A stretch of 64,000 bases of DNA. Source: Sthenelais limicola. Lineage: Eukaryota > Annelida > Polychaeta > Phyllodocida > Sigalionidae. The first letter of the stretch is position 1. The number at the start of each line of letters is the position of its first letter. Below are positions 1 to 11,263 of the stretch, in pieces. A program made the position numbers and the translations under genes. The stretch spans positions 129,690,755-129,754,754 of the forward strand of contig OW804094.1 of NCBI GenBank assembly GCA_942159475.1, in the 5' to 3' direction. The notes under the pieces were generated by a model. That model searched no databases, was not told the DNA's origin, and worked only from the letters and a program-made list of their open reading frames with translations.

Positions 1-600
1 CTCTTTTCAAATCTGGCCTCCAATTTCTTCTATTGGCATTATTGGCGACGTTATTGGCAATTCGACTGTTCTGACCAGGTGGCAGCACCATAGAACTTGG
101 CTTTCACTAGGTGCCCTCACAGGTTACTACATGCCATTTACAATTTATATTAGAACAAAAGTCTCACTAGTAATACTTATATGAGGCATTTATACCTTAT
201 AGATATTACACTTTATAAACTTGGAAATATTGAAAGCAATGAAATCAATACTTTATTTGTATAACTTACCTGCTTGATGTTGAAAAATGTTGTGAAGAAA
301 GCACCCTTATAATTCTAATATTATTACTATGAGTACTACTGAAGTACCCAGATTGTAAAACACCAAGTTGCAATGGATACCTATGTCAGCCACAGGAGAG
401 GATTGTATTAAGGGTAAGTTTAAGTGATGGAAATGGATGAGAAACTCTGAAAAAGTCAAGCAAAGGGACTGCATATAATATGCAGTCTCTCCTTGAATGC
501 TCTTGGGCGAAATGCTTCTGTGGAGAAAGTTTCTACCTTAGCACTGAGCACAACAAAAACAAGTCTAGCCTTGTCATCTTATTGATTAATAAGAGTGAGA
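1..600. other. Gene-free stretch at the left edge
   Basis: No coding signal was recognised. A perfect 9-base inverted repeat with a 3-base centre sits at 467-487 (arms GACTGCATA and TATGCAGTC). The missing first exon of lectin copy 1 may lie here or beyond the window edge; no convincing ATG plus phase-2 donor was seen. Confidence 0.5.
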
Positions 601-649
601 TTGTGTAAGAGTATACTGTTAGTTCACAATATGAGGCCATTGTGACATT

Positions 650-895
650 AGATATTGACCTCACCATGAGATCATAGTATGAGTATACTGTGAGGTCACA
701 TTGAGAGATCATATTGATGCCACTGTGAAGTTACACTTTGACCTCACCCGTGAGGTCATACTATGACCTCACAGTGAGATCATACTTATGACCTCACAGT
801 GAGATCATAGTATGAGTATACTGTGAGGTCACATTGAGAGATCATTTTGATGCCACTGTGAAGTTACACTTTGACCTCACCCGTGAGGTCATAGT
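650..895. repeat. 133-bp tandem repeat with nine TGAGGTCA/TGACCTCA boxes
   Basis: The block starting gagatcatagtatgag at 668 starts again at 801, a period of 133 bases, and the two units are nearly identical. The octamer TGAGGTCA or its complement begins at 656, 691, 739, 751, 764, 789, 824, 872 and 884. Two pairs (739/751 and 872/884) are everted AGGTCA half-sites with an 8-base spacer. AGGTCA is the classical nuclear-receptor half-site; any regulatory role here is inference. A related TGAGCTCA-like tail runs on to about 955. Confidence 0.85.
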
Positions 896-1249
896 ATGAG
901 CTCACTGTGATAAATATTGTGAGCTCTCAGTGAGCTCACTGTGATCACACATTCTTAGCTGGGACCCCATGTTTTGAAAGTCGAGCGTATCATCGGAAAA
1001 GTGACACCAAACAATATTATATTAAGGCACATTAATTGTAGTGACAAGTGACAAATAATACAAGTGAGGCCATTGACATGGTAGCCCCTTTTTTAATGAG
1101 GTTAAGAATTTTTAGTCTTCTTTTTACCTCTTCTCCTGCGTCCAGTTAACAAACTGTTGAGCTTAGTTTAGGATAGGTATCACTAGAGTTTGGGTGGAAT
1201 GAGATCTGACGGAGTTCCACGTGTCTACGTGATATGAAACGTGCAGGTG

Positions 1250-1446
1250 ATGAAGTCCTCAGAACACAGGTATAATTTGTCTTCACCAATCCTCCCAAAT
1301 AACCTAAATTTAAGACCCAAGTGAGGTTCAAAATACAGTTCAACATAGCCATACATATTTTTTTTAATTAAGCCAATACCAAATATAACTCAGCACAATT
1401 TATTGAATGTGTAGAGCAAATAATTGTAATTTGTTCATGTTGCGAG
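1250..1446. mobile_element. MITE-B family, degenerate copy
   Basis: The internal part is clearly homologous to the other copies: AATAACCTAAATTTAAGAC, then GGTTCAAAATACAGTTCAA, then CCAATACCAAATATAACTC. The terminal inverted repeats are worn in this copy. It lies upstream of the first found exon of lectin copy 1. Confidence 0.6.
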
Positions 1447-1671
1447 ATTGGTAAATTGATTTTGAGGTTCAATATTTGTGAACGCTTACATTGTCAACTG
1501 TCAACTGTCAATGGTTCTTTTTGTTCTGAATCAATCATACATTATGAATTTCTTTCTATAATAACATTCCTAGTCCCATTAAAACCGTAGCATTTGTTTT
1601 TAATAGGGATTGAATAGTTTTAAATGTATCGCATTTCCTTAATGATAATTTGTTTCTATTCTGGTGTAAAG

Positions 1672-3660
1672 TGCTGAGGGTACTGACATAGACATAAGGC
1701 CAAGCTCCGGTTCTGAAGTATCTGTGCAACAAGCAGCAGGGGACACAAAGGAATTTTTCTTCATCAAGAGTAAAGCCAACTTCCTAGTTATGGCAGTAAA
1801 GGATAAAAACGCAATGCCTGGAGCGGAGGTAAGTATCCCTGGCCAACCCGTCCATGATCTCAATAATTCGATTAGTTGACTTTATACACACGTACTGTAT
1901 CTCTTTGATGTAATTTATTGTAAGACACTTGTTCATCAAGAATTAAATCCTGCATGTCAGCTTCACGATGGTTCAAAGATCCATATTAAATTAAAACAAT
2001 TTATATTTCGATCAAAACGCAAACAATCTGTCAGTGATGCGTTCATATTGTCTTCTTTAAAACTATGTAAGACTTAGGAAACCCAAACTGGTTAAGTAAA
2101 TCCTAATTATTTGTTAAAGGTTTGATTAATCACGGTATATTGATGTACTTTTTCCAACTGCATAAGCCATTTGACATTTTTTGTTTTTTTTTTGTTTTTT
2201 GTTTTTGTTTTTGCAACATATTTATTCAGGATCCCTGCCAGCTGGGCTTATACAATGCTAACACATATTATAATAGCCATTTGACATTTCTTGTTTGTTA
2301 ATATCTGCTTCTTTATCGTATCTGACATTCATTGGAAAACCTAAGCAATCAGAAATAGAAACTAATTTCGAAAAGAAATAGGGAATACATTCATTCAATT
2401 CACTTCAATAGCTTCCGTACTGACGACTATGTAATCTAATGTTGCAGGTAATTATGTGGTCCCAGTTCTCATCAGATAACGCCTACCAACTGTGGTACAA
2501 AGACCCTACTACGGGAATAATTAGAAGCAAACTTACTGGGTATTGTTTGTCCACCAATCCATGTGAGTCTTTACTAATGCCTCATTCTATAACTAGTGTA
2601 TCATCAATTTTAACATTTTACAATGAAGATTAATTGTTTTTTTAAGTCAATAGAAGATTGATTTTAAGCAATGTCATCTCGGAATGTTAACAGCACACAT
2701 TAATATCATTGTCATTACCTCTACGTTGTTGTTTTAATATCTATATCTGCATGTAATGAATTCATTTTTTATTGCAGTTGGTTTGGTCATAATGGCAGCT
2801 TGTTCTGGCTGTGCCAAAAGCCAGAACTGGAACCAGGTGGGAGAATTCATTCAGAATGGCGAGCAGAAAGATCTAGTGGTTGACATCGCTGGCTACAATC
2901 TCAACAAGGGGGCACGAGTTTCTTCCTGGACGTATCATGGTGGCGACAACCAGCGTTGGACATTTGAAATGTGCACACGTAAGAATGATACATCACTTCA
3001 TTAAATTATCCGCCTCTTAAGCACTAACTCCTTTTCTATGCCCCATTTTACTTTACAACCTTTCCTTTTTACATTTACTATGTACACAAAACAGAAGGCC
3101 CTCTTATTTGACTACAGAATGGGGCTATTCATGAGCCTAAATACCAATATCTTTATTTGAGTCTGGTGCTAAATGAGCATGCTAACAGGTGCTCAATCGA
3201 AGAGAATATTGTTTGCGTCATCCATCAACATTTTTACTGTATGCCTGCACTATTTCTAATATATGATTTTTATTCTGGATAATAAACGGCAGCTCGAAGG
3301 CTTCATGGAATGAAATGAATAACGAGTGTAACTATAAGGGATATTGGTTCATGTATGTTATGCACCACCGTGTCCTTAAAGAAATATAGATGCTGACAGC
3401 ATTAGAATTTCGAGAAAGTAATGAAGAACACCGTCATCTGTTTTATACGAAGTCAATATTATTAATATATCTGCGTCATCATTTTAAATGAATGGTTTAA
3501 GAAAGTGAAATGGACGAATTGAAATGACCATAATAGTGAAACATATTTATGCTCTTTTCACTGCAGCAAATGGGATAATTAATATGCAAAACTGAATTCA
3601 TTAGATTTTCGTAATTGTAATTATAATTTTCTATTGTTTACAGCTCAAAGATGCCAGTAG
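1672..3660 (+). CDS. Small beta-trefoil (R-type, ricin-B-like) lectin, copy 1, 5' partial
   Basis: Four exons read by hand: 1672-1828, 2448-2562, 2778-2978 and 3644-3660, with stop TAG at 3658-3660. Donors are gtaagt, gtgagt and gtaag; acceptors are taaag, ttgcag, ttgcag and ttacag. Intron phases are 0, 1 and 1. The joined frame gives about 162 residues and needs a short upstream exon for its start, not found here. Three subdomains carry the family motifs: QLWY (about residue 66), QNW (106-108) and NQRW (148-151). Each has a hydrophobic strand before it, such as FFFIKS and VVDIAGY; IIRSKLTGYCL follows the first QxW as in ricin_B proteins. Family knowledge: one such trefoil binds galactose-type glycans. 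No signal peptide is visible, though the N-terminus is missing. The last four residues, QRCQ, come from the small final exon. The acceptor of the first listed exon is the weakest call. The sugar ligand is unknown. Confidence 0.78.
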
Positions 3661-3945
3661 CCTGATAGATGCCGTCTTAAATCGCCCTAATGATAGGAAA
3701 CTTCACCAGACTCCAGAGACAAGTTCCCCTTGTTCACCTGTATACCCAAGAATCATGATATCAGAAAGCAAGGATCGTCTCTTTGTGATAATTATATATG
3801 TAGCCTACCTCCAATTATTCACCCTTAGACATTGTATCATTGTAAACATGTATAAACCCAAATATCTAACTTAAGCTGGCCTTGTTCAACCACCGATCCA
3901 TGAGACATACATTAATCCTTTTGATAATAAAAGAGAGAAAAACTA
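3644..3945 (+). terminator. Last exon and poly(A) signal of lectin copy 1
   Basis: The final exon starts after the acceptor ending at 3643 and encodes only the last four residues and the stop. The rest would be 3' UTR. A canonical AATAAA stands at 3926-3931, so cleavage is expected about 10-30 bases later. The placement agrees with the splice-derived stop rather than with read-through past 2978. Confidence 0.55.
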
Positions 3946-3949
3946 TCAA

Positions 3950-6900
3950 TGACTGATGGTTTTTGGTTGTCCCAGTAAAACAGAGGGCACATGCAAGACA
4001 TAGATTTATCTCGTGCCAAATTGGCAAACGCTTCGTCAATAAATCAAGAAGAATATTTCATACCGTTTCCATCATATATTGAGATTTATATGGGTCGTAT
4101 GACTAAGATCGTAAATTGCCAAAAAGCTCTTCGCAGGCGAGTCCTATATATTTAGGTTTAATGGGTCGGGCATCGCGTTTCTTGAATTCTAATTAGATGG
4201 ACGCTATTAAAGGTGTACAAGAAGAAAGGCCAATGTATAGATCGGTCATGGAATCACAGAGTGCCATTCATGAATAAGCAAAGTGGAATGTCTCCCCTTT
4301 GACATAAGTGGCAGTTTGTCTTGTGTATTTCGTGTTGCTATCCATGCTCGCGAGGAAACAGTTCAAACGTTATCGTACTGGTAGTATAGACGTAGTCATG
4401 TTGTGGTCGATGCGTTTACTATAAGTATGAAAAACCAAAGTCGGTATTTTTCCTCGCTGTTTAACCTCATAGTAAACTATGCCCTACACGACCTGCACTT
4501 TATTGTTTTCTGCTAATTACTTCACCTCAATATTCATCGGCCCCACTTCGAGTTTTTTTTTATAATTTGTACATGTAGAAGAGCTATTGTCGAACATCAT
4601 GAGAAACAAACTTTGGATGCTACAGCAAAAGATATAAATCCCAGGTGTGGTCATATATGTGACACATTGGTCCTCGTCGGGTCCTCGCCGAGACCTTAAC
4701 TCAACGACCAAGCGAACGTGTAAACCCATGATCTGATCCTTGGCAATGTGGAATACATTGTGTTGTTTTATTACCTTGTCTGCCATCAGTATAACTTATT
4801 TCTGGTCATTCAAAACCTGCTGGGTAATAGTGTGAGTGTCAACATTCACAGGTTCAGATGTTCATGTATATACATAGACATTCACTACGAAGAAATGCCC
4901 TTTCCAATTGTTGAATTTGCTATGAATATCGAATCAAAAGATTTGTTCATATACATAGCCATTCACGGTGGAGAAATGCTGATTCCAACTGTTATCAATA
5001 TCAAAATCACCAGTTGACAGTTAAGATTCACTCTGATTTCCCTGTAAACCCATATATAAATTGGCATATCCATCTAATTGTTTCCCATTCAACCCCAGAA
5101 GTACTTCTCCATAAAATACTCCTAACAAGTTCATTGGGCGTATGCCGAATTCTACATTTGCAAACGTATCGACAACCATCGTTATGAATTATAGAACCAT
5201 TTCAAACCTTGTCAGTCATTATCAGCAGGGGAAGTTAATGGGTCTTTTATTCAGGCCATTCACATCCGCTTCCACAGAAATATAATCACCCGTGGACTAA
5301 TTAACAACGAGTATTAGATAGTCTAGATCAAGAGATGTGCATAGTTTCATCTTCTAACAATACTGCAATTGGATTATATTCAAACTCAATTGAAGAATGA
5401 ACGCTATGTTAATCATTTCTCAGTGGATAGAATAGTTTGCACTTACTAATATTTTCCAATGCCTTTTCATATTAGGGGTTATATCATAATGCAGGCCACT
5501 TCCGTGTTATTTGGGTTTACGGAGCATGCCCTTTAGAATTCTGATGGCTTATCATATCTTGAGCATGTTCTTTGTGACTTATAAAGCATACCTAACCAAA
5601 GGTTCTTGCAGTCATCTGAAATAATTACCCAGTTTGAAGAACCATGCAACAGGTTCCTTATGCCATGTAGGGTCTGAGAAGTACCAGAAACTACCAATCA
5701 AAGCATTTCAAAAACTGACTTTTCGGGGGCTACTGTATGTTATCCAAGAGTCAATTACGTAAATGGCCTTGATTATAGGTCGATTCTGGAATGCTTTTCA
5801 ACTTGACAAATAGAGGCCAATATTTGGGTTAAGAGGAGACGTAATTACTTCTGTGGATCCGGATGCAGATTGACCTAGTAATTAATGAAAACATGCACGC
5901 TGCTCTCCGGGAAAGATATTTTTATTTGCACGCTGACAATTCCTGGGAATTAATGGAACGATATGATATAGGGTATCTGTCAGATATCATGGAAAACATT
6001 ATTTCTTATAATTACAGTCGCCGCGTACCTGTAATTAAAGACAGAGGGACAAAACCAATGTTACTTTCAACACACTTTTATGCTTAAATGTATTTATAAT
6101 TAATTTATTATTTGTTATTTCTGGAATTACACATATCATTATTCCATCATACATCAGCCATACATGTATAACGGAGACATGTTACTGACACCTCGAACCA
6201 CAGCGCTCGAAGACTAAAAATATAATGATGGTGATGTTTGCTCTTAGTGAAAAGAACAATACCCAATAAAAGAATAACAAATCATAGTTTTGCACTGATC
6301 GAGTCGAGAGCCATCACTAAATAAATAGCATAATTAGGGTAAGCACGTATGACATGCAGTCACACGTAAAATAATAAATCAGAGGTGACCTGATATGTTA
6401 ATTACCCTTTGATGACCTCCTTATCGCGGACTGATTCGCATTTCTCTGGTTTCTATATGATTTTTATGTTCTAGAATTGTATACATATATGAAGCGATAC
6501 GATTCTTAAAAAGATTAATCACTGATTATAGCAATTTTCTATCCAATTTAAATCATACTACAGTCGAATTAAGACAGTAATCTGAATCAGAATATTGCCA
6601 GAGAGTAATCAGAAGATTTGGACCGAATTTAATATGACTATATAAGTGGTTAACAATCAGGTGCAGTAATTGAGGATTTGTGTGCGTTCTTGAACAGGTA
6701 CCCAGCTATTGGATGCAGATTCGTGTTTACATGCGTTTTTCTATGCTGTCCATATCGGAAACCCCGCAGTACTAACACGACGACAGGTTAATTGCTGACG
6801 ATGACAATCTGTTGGCCAAGGATGCTTCCAAGGTGTTCATATTGATGGCCACTACATTAATCTTAACCGCTTTAAGACCCAACATATAGTAAACACTCAA

Positions 6901-7280
6901 ACTAGATATACCAGTTATGCACCCCTGGGAATCTCAGAGAGTAAACTCCCAATTAAAGTTAATTCACAATAAAGGGGATCTCCCTGCATTAACTGGGTGA
7001 TCACTTAAAATTAATTCTAAAATAAGAGCTATGTTATTTCAAGCAAAATTTAGGAATTTATATGGCTAGTTTGGACTAAGCATCAGTAGCAGTCGCTCAA
7101 TAGCAGTCAATATTCTGCATATCCAAGGGGATGCAATTGCAATAATTATCCATCCATCTAATGTCATAAATGTAATACAGGTTATTATAAAAATATTGGT
7201 GCAAGCTATGTTAGAGACATAGTCATACATAGAAGGCTGCTTTCTATATACAAGCAGGGAGTCTGGATATTTGCATATTG
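3950..7280. other. Intergenic stretch between lectin copy 1 and the promoter of copy 2
   Basis: Apart from the 85-bp duplication there is nothing firm. Several open frames of 70-90 codons exist (for example 5863-6087) without any recognisable domain, splice context or poly(A) signal. They are taken as chance frames in AT-rich DNA. Confidence 0.5.
4855..5016. repeat. Imperfect tandem duplication, about 85-bp period
   Basis: The stretch from 4860 (ttcatgtatatacatag, then attcac, gaaatgc, ttccaa, ttgtt) recurs from 4946 with substitutions. An open frame crosses both units (4748-5017) and reads IYIDIHYEEM in one and IYIAIHGGEM in the other. This may be chance because the period is close to a multiple of three. 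No family was recognised. Confidence 0.5.
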
Positions 7281-7286
7281 ACTGTG

Positions 7287-7349
7287 ATTGGTGCTGTGAC
7301 AGACTCCGCCGCATTATAAAGGGCTGAATGCTACCTCCGGGAGGGGTCA
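7287..7349 (+). promoter_or_regulatory. Core promoter with CCAAT and TATA boxes, probably of lectin copy 2
   Basis: A TATAAA at 7315-7320 is followed 34 bases later by an initiator-like TCACTCT (A at 7349). An inverted CCAAT (ATTGG) lies at 7287-7291, about 60 bases upstream of the presumed start. Downstream comes an ATG-free leader of 64 bases ending in a good splice donor at 7412. The next exon on this strand that fits is that of lectin copy 2 at 11238. Assignment to that gene is inference from strand, order and the absence of upstream ATGs in the joined leader. Confidence 0.5.
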
Positions 7350-7412
7350 CTCTCACAGCTCCACTCTCCGAGACCTACCTGCACAACTGGATTCCTTTTT
7401 ACTACACAACTG
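7349..7412 (+). other. Putative non-coding first exon (5' UTR) of lectin copy 2
   Basis: The stretch between the initiator and the donor CAACTG|GTAAGC has no ATG. Joined to the acceptor at 11237 (tttccag), it would give a leader of about 90 bases with its first ATG at 11264, the lectin start. The intron would be 3.8 kb. An alternative acceptor at 11102-11103 would add an upstream ATG and is less attractive. Only a transcript could prove the join. Confidence 0.42.
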
Positions 7413-10400
7413 GTAAGCAAGCTCGGTTATAATTTTATTTCCAAAAATCTCTATTATTTATCTGCATTGTCTTGCCACGACTAGGTCACATTTTTAATTA
7501 GTATTTTTATTAGGGTTTGAGGCCACAGATTGTCATTAGTTTTGAGGAATTGTTGATTATTATTTTTACACAACTTTGTAAATCTCAATGGATTTAAAGT
7601 CCACTCTGGAGAAGACTGTAGCGCTATGCTTATTTTTGTTGCGATAAATGCAATTCCAAATAAATTAATTCCTCGCAATTTTGCATTATAGAATTGGTCC
7701 AAGCTATTTTATTTCAATGTGACAAAACTTATAGTAAATTCAGAAAGGAACTAAGTACTCATTTTTGTTCCCAGCAGCCTTCATCTAAAGTTTATGAACT
7801 GCTTCAAACTATTACTCACGCCGTCCCTCTCATAACGCAATTTGGACATGTTCTTTCTATGTCAGAGTCATCTTGGATTGCCCATCATTTTATTTCATAT
7901 TTCATTCAGCCTCAAACGCTATGAGGTGATACCATACAATGGAGGTGTTGGGTTAAGTGCGGTATGACATGACATATACTACTCTCCCACTTGTGATTCA
8001 CACATATTGACTTACTCGTTATGGTTCTGCAGGCAATGCCGCCCATCTATATAGCAATTATTTAATGACAATCCAAACAGGATACCTGCCATATCGGGTA
8101 TCATTATTTTTCAGGCAGGAATATTAGACACCACACGTGATATGTTGATGGTGATTTGACCTCTTTCAAGCTTGGATACATGCCCTCAGCTCTTTTTTTC
8201 CACCCTCCCCCACACCCCCTCTCATTCATACATCCCTGGACAAGCTTTTCTCTGTATGTATTTGTGCGTATGGAACCTCCCACACAAAAAGGAGCTAAAC
8301 CATTTTTGGAAAAATGGCAATTGATCCTCATTTGTATTCCTCCTGGAACGTAGAGCCTAGCCAACGCATACATCAACCTTAAAAAGTTTCTAGTTGAAGC
8401 GTTTTTGAGTGGACATTTGGCATCCCACATAAATGATCATAATCTTTTGGAGCAGCTCTTATTTGTACAGAATGGATCATTCCACTGTTATTCACACATA
8501 TTAATTATCCACTGTTATTATAAAACAGCTTCAAAGTTTAGATTTCCCAGGTGGAATGGAGGGAGGGATCCACCCGGGGAAGGATTTATAATAGACCTTG
8601 GCAACGTTTAAGGAAATCCATTAACATTACCGTGATAAAGATGACAGACTATACATACATCGGGAAACGAATTACAGCAATTACGATAAAGTCAGAGGAT
8701 TTATTCTCTTCATAATTAAGTAGGAAATAACAACTTAGGCGTTGCCAAGCGGGTAGTTCCCGTCGAAACATATCTTTTAAGTCGTATTCTATGGCGATAA
8801 ATGTACATATACCCCCTCTTTTGCGTGTTTAACCAACCGATTTGTTGGAACTGGTTGCTGTGATTTTCAGCAATTCTAACACATGTTAATCACACGGATT
8901 GGTATGTCATTAGTGCCTACCATGATGAGGGCATTATATAGATCAACCTGTTCTTAGGATAAAGTGTTTATTCCGCATCAATACGTATTTGTAGACTGAT
9001 ATCCATTAGTGGCTTAATTGTATAATTATCTTTGCGATATTATGTTGTAATGAGACCTCCCTAGAGTCTGATCAAACTTTTTGCCACTATGTTCATTAAT
9101 GCCAATTTATTAATGCTCCGAAAATTATCCGAAATAATCTCCGCTGAGTACAGTAATCCTTTTAACCCAATTAAGTGTTATTACAATTTATCTTTCTGAG
9201 AAATACCAAGGAACTGTGTGTCTCTATGGAAAATTCATAAATGGGGAAAAAAGTTCCAATGGACAGGAGGCAAATATTTCTCAGAATAATATCTGCATAA
9301 ACCAAGAAAGGCCGTCATGGCATGGGTGGCAGAGGCCCAAACCTGGATGTATGAATCTTTATCGATGGTACATTGCATGCATTACCTGTTTATACCTCAT
9401 TTCGTGGGAATACAATGTGAATATGCTTGTATGCATATGCATACACAGATACGGCACTGTAGGATGGGGATCCAAAATACACCGATATATCTTGCTTGCT
9501 GACCGAGGAAAAGCAAAGATGACATGTGTAGACATCAAATAAAAAGATGCATTCAAGAGTGGGAACCAGGAATAAAGTTTATTTAATATCACATGTCAAT
9601 GGAAACATGCGACTGAAATTCCATATGAATCCAAGAAGTTGTTTTGTATGAAAAAAACACATTGCCATCTCCGGGATCCTGTAATATGCAAACACACGCA
9701 CATATTTATTTTTAGATTTTAAGATGGAGACCATTATCTGGGTTAGATCATCAGAAAATGCACAATTGGTACATATTACATATGTATTACATTCTGCGAA
9801 ATTAGACAGAAAAATGATTAATATTAGGTATAACTGATTTGGTATTAGGTTTATTCAAAATATCAGTTCCGTTATATTGAACTGGTTTTTTAACCTCATT
9901 TTTGTCTTAAATTTGTGTTATTTGAGAGGCGAATTGTACATTTTCTGGCGATTTGACCCATCTGGGGAATTTATATCCAACGTGATTCCTCCATCGTGGG
10001 ATCTCATCCACTTGCCAATGATCGCTGAAATCTAGTTTAAACCAGTATGAAAGGCCATACCAAAAAAATGAGTCACCCTTGCCTCCTTGATAAATCATGA
10101 TAATCTAGGTAATTATCCTAAATAGGCAATAAGATGCTAACATGACGTAATCATGGAGATTCGTCTTCATGAAAAATTATACGCGATGTACTCGATGTGC
10201 ATTCAATCGGAAAATTGGATTAGAATGAGCATGCAGAGTCTTTTAATTCCAGGAAGATATCTTTCTAGTTTCTGTGTGCAGTATACAGTATGTACATGTC
10301 TGCAATAACTCAAATTTAGGTCGGTAATCCGGCTTATGATCTGTTCTATGCATTTGTTGGCTTCACATACGAAATACCACCCACAAAGCACAGATTGTTC

Positions 10401-11237
10401 ACTGATTTGGAAGCAATTAGTTCTTTAAAATGTCTAGGTTACCTAGGAGAATTCTGGCTTAAACTGTGTTTTAAGGAATTCCCCTATCCAAACCGGCTCA
10501 GGGACATAAAACTTAGCCATACGTGTACAAACAGAGCTTCAGTGCGTGAAAGCATCGGACAGAAGCAGCGAACAAGTGGCAGTCCATTCGCATCCTGTGA
10601 TCCCGATGGATGTTGAATCGAGCAGAAAAAACAGATCCGTTCGATTTTTGTTTTATTTATATAGGCAGCTGTTTGCATGTCCCGACTTGTATTCACTCAA
10701 TTGAACATACCATGCTCCTGCCTATCCCACAGATGAAGCGACTTGTTTCTTTTATTTGTTTCACAAATAAATCAACAATTGATACAACGCTGATAAATAG
10801 TCAAATGAAATGTCTTAATTCTAGTGATCTTCCTTTTATTAAATACCTGTTTTAGAAAATAGATTATTGCCTTTATAATTTGTTACTTTTTTCAGAAATC
10901 AGAAAATGTTTGTTCTAGTTATTTATGAACAAACCATATAATTATAACTACTTTTTTGAAAATACAAACTTCAAAGAACCCATGTCATGGATAATGCCAA
11001 GTCATGCATAATATATGTTACATCAATGATTAGGTATGATCAATGAATATGTTTTGCTCTGCTTTCATATTACCTATACTACACGCTCATATTTTATTTC
11101 CAGCTGAAGCCAGTGAACCAGATATGAAAAAACATCGATATTAGTATATCTGCATGAGTATTTCCAATCCTTCGCGGCACAAAACACCATACCAAATTCA
11201 GTATAGAGTATGAATTGGCGTTTTTTTCAATTTCCAG
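7413..11237. other. Probable long first intron of lectin copy 2
   Basis: If the leader exon at 7349-7412 is joined to 11238, this 3.8-kb stretch is intronic. It contains one good MITE-B copy (9740-9960) and otherwise unique AT-rich DNA. Short frames on both strands (for example 9216-9542) show no domain. Confidence 0.4.
9740..9960 (-). mobile_element. MITE-B family, near-complete copy with matching termini
   Basis: The left end (from 9740: gggttagatcatcagaaa, then atgcacaatt) and the complement of the right end (from 9960: gggtcaaatcgccagaaa, then atgtacaatt) form inverted repeats of about 28 bases with few mismatches. The interior, read on the minus strand, matches the other copies (CAAATTTAAGAC, CCAGTTCAATATAAC, CCTAATACCAAAT). 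At about 220 bases with no coding capacity, it fits a miniature inverted-repeat transposable element. Confidence 0.75.
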
Positions 11238-11263
11238 ACTCTCTTTGATAGCGACGAATCGCA

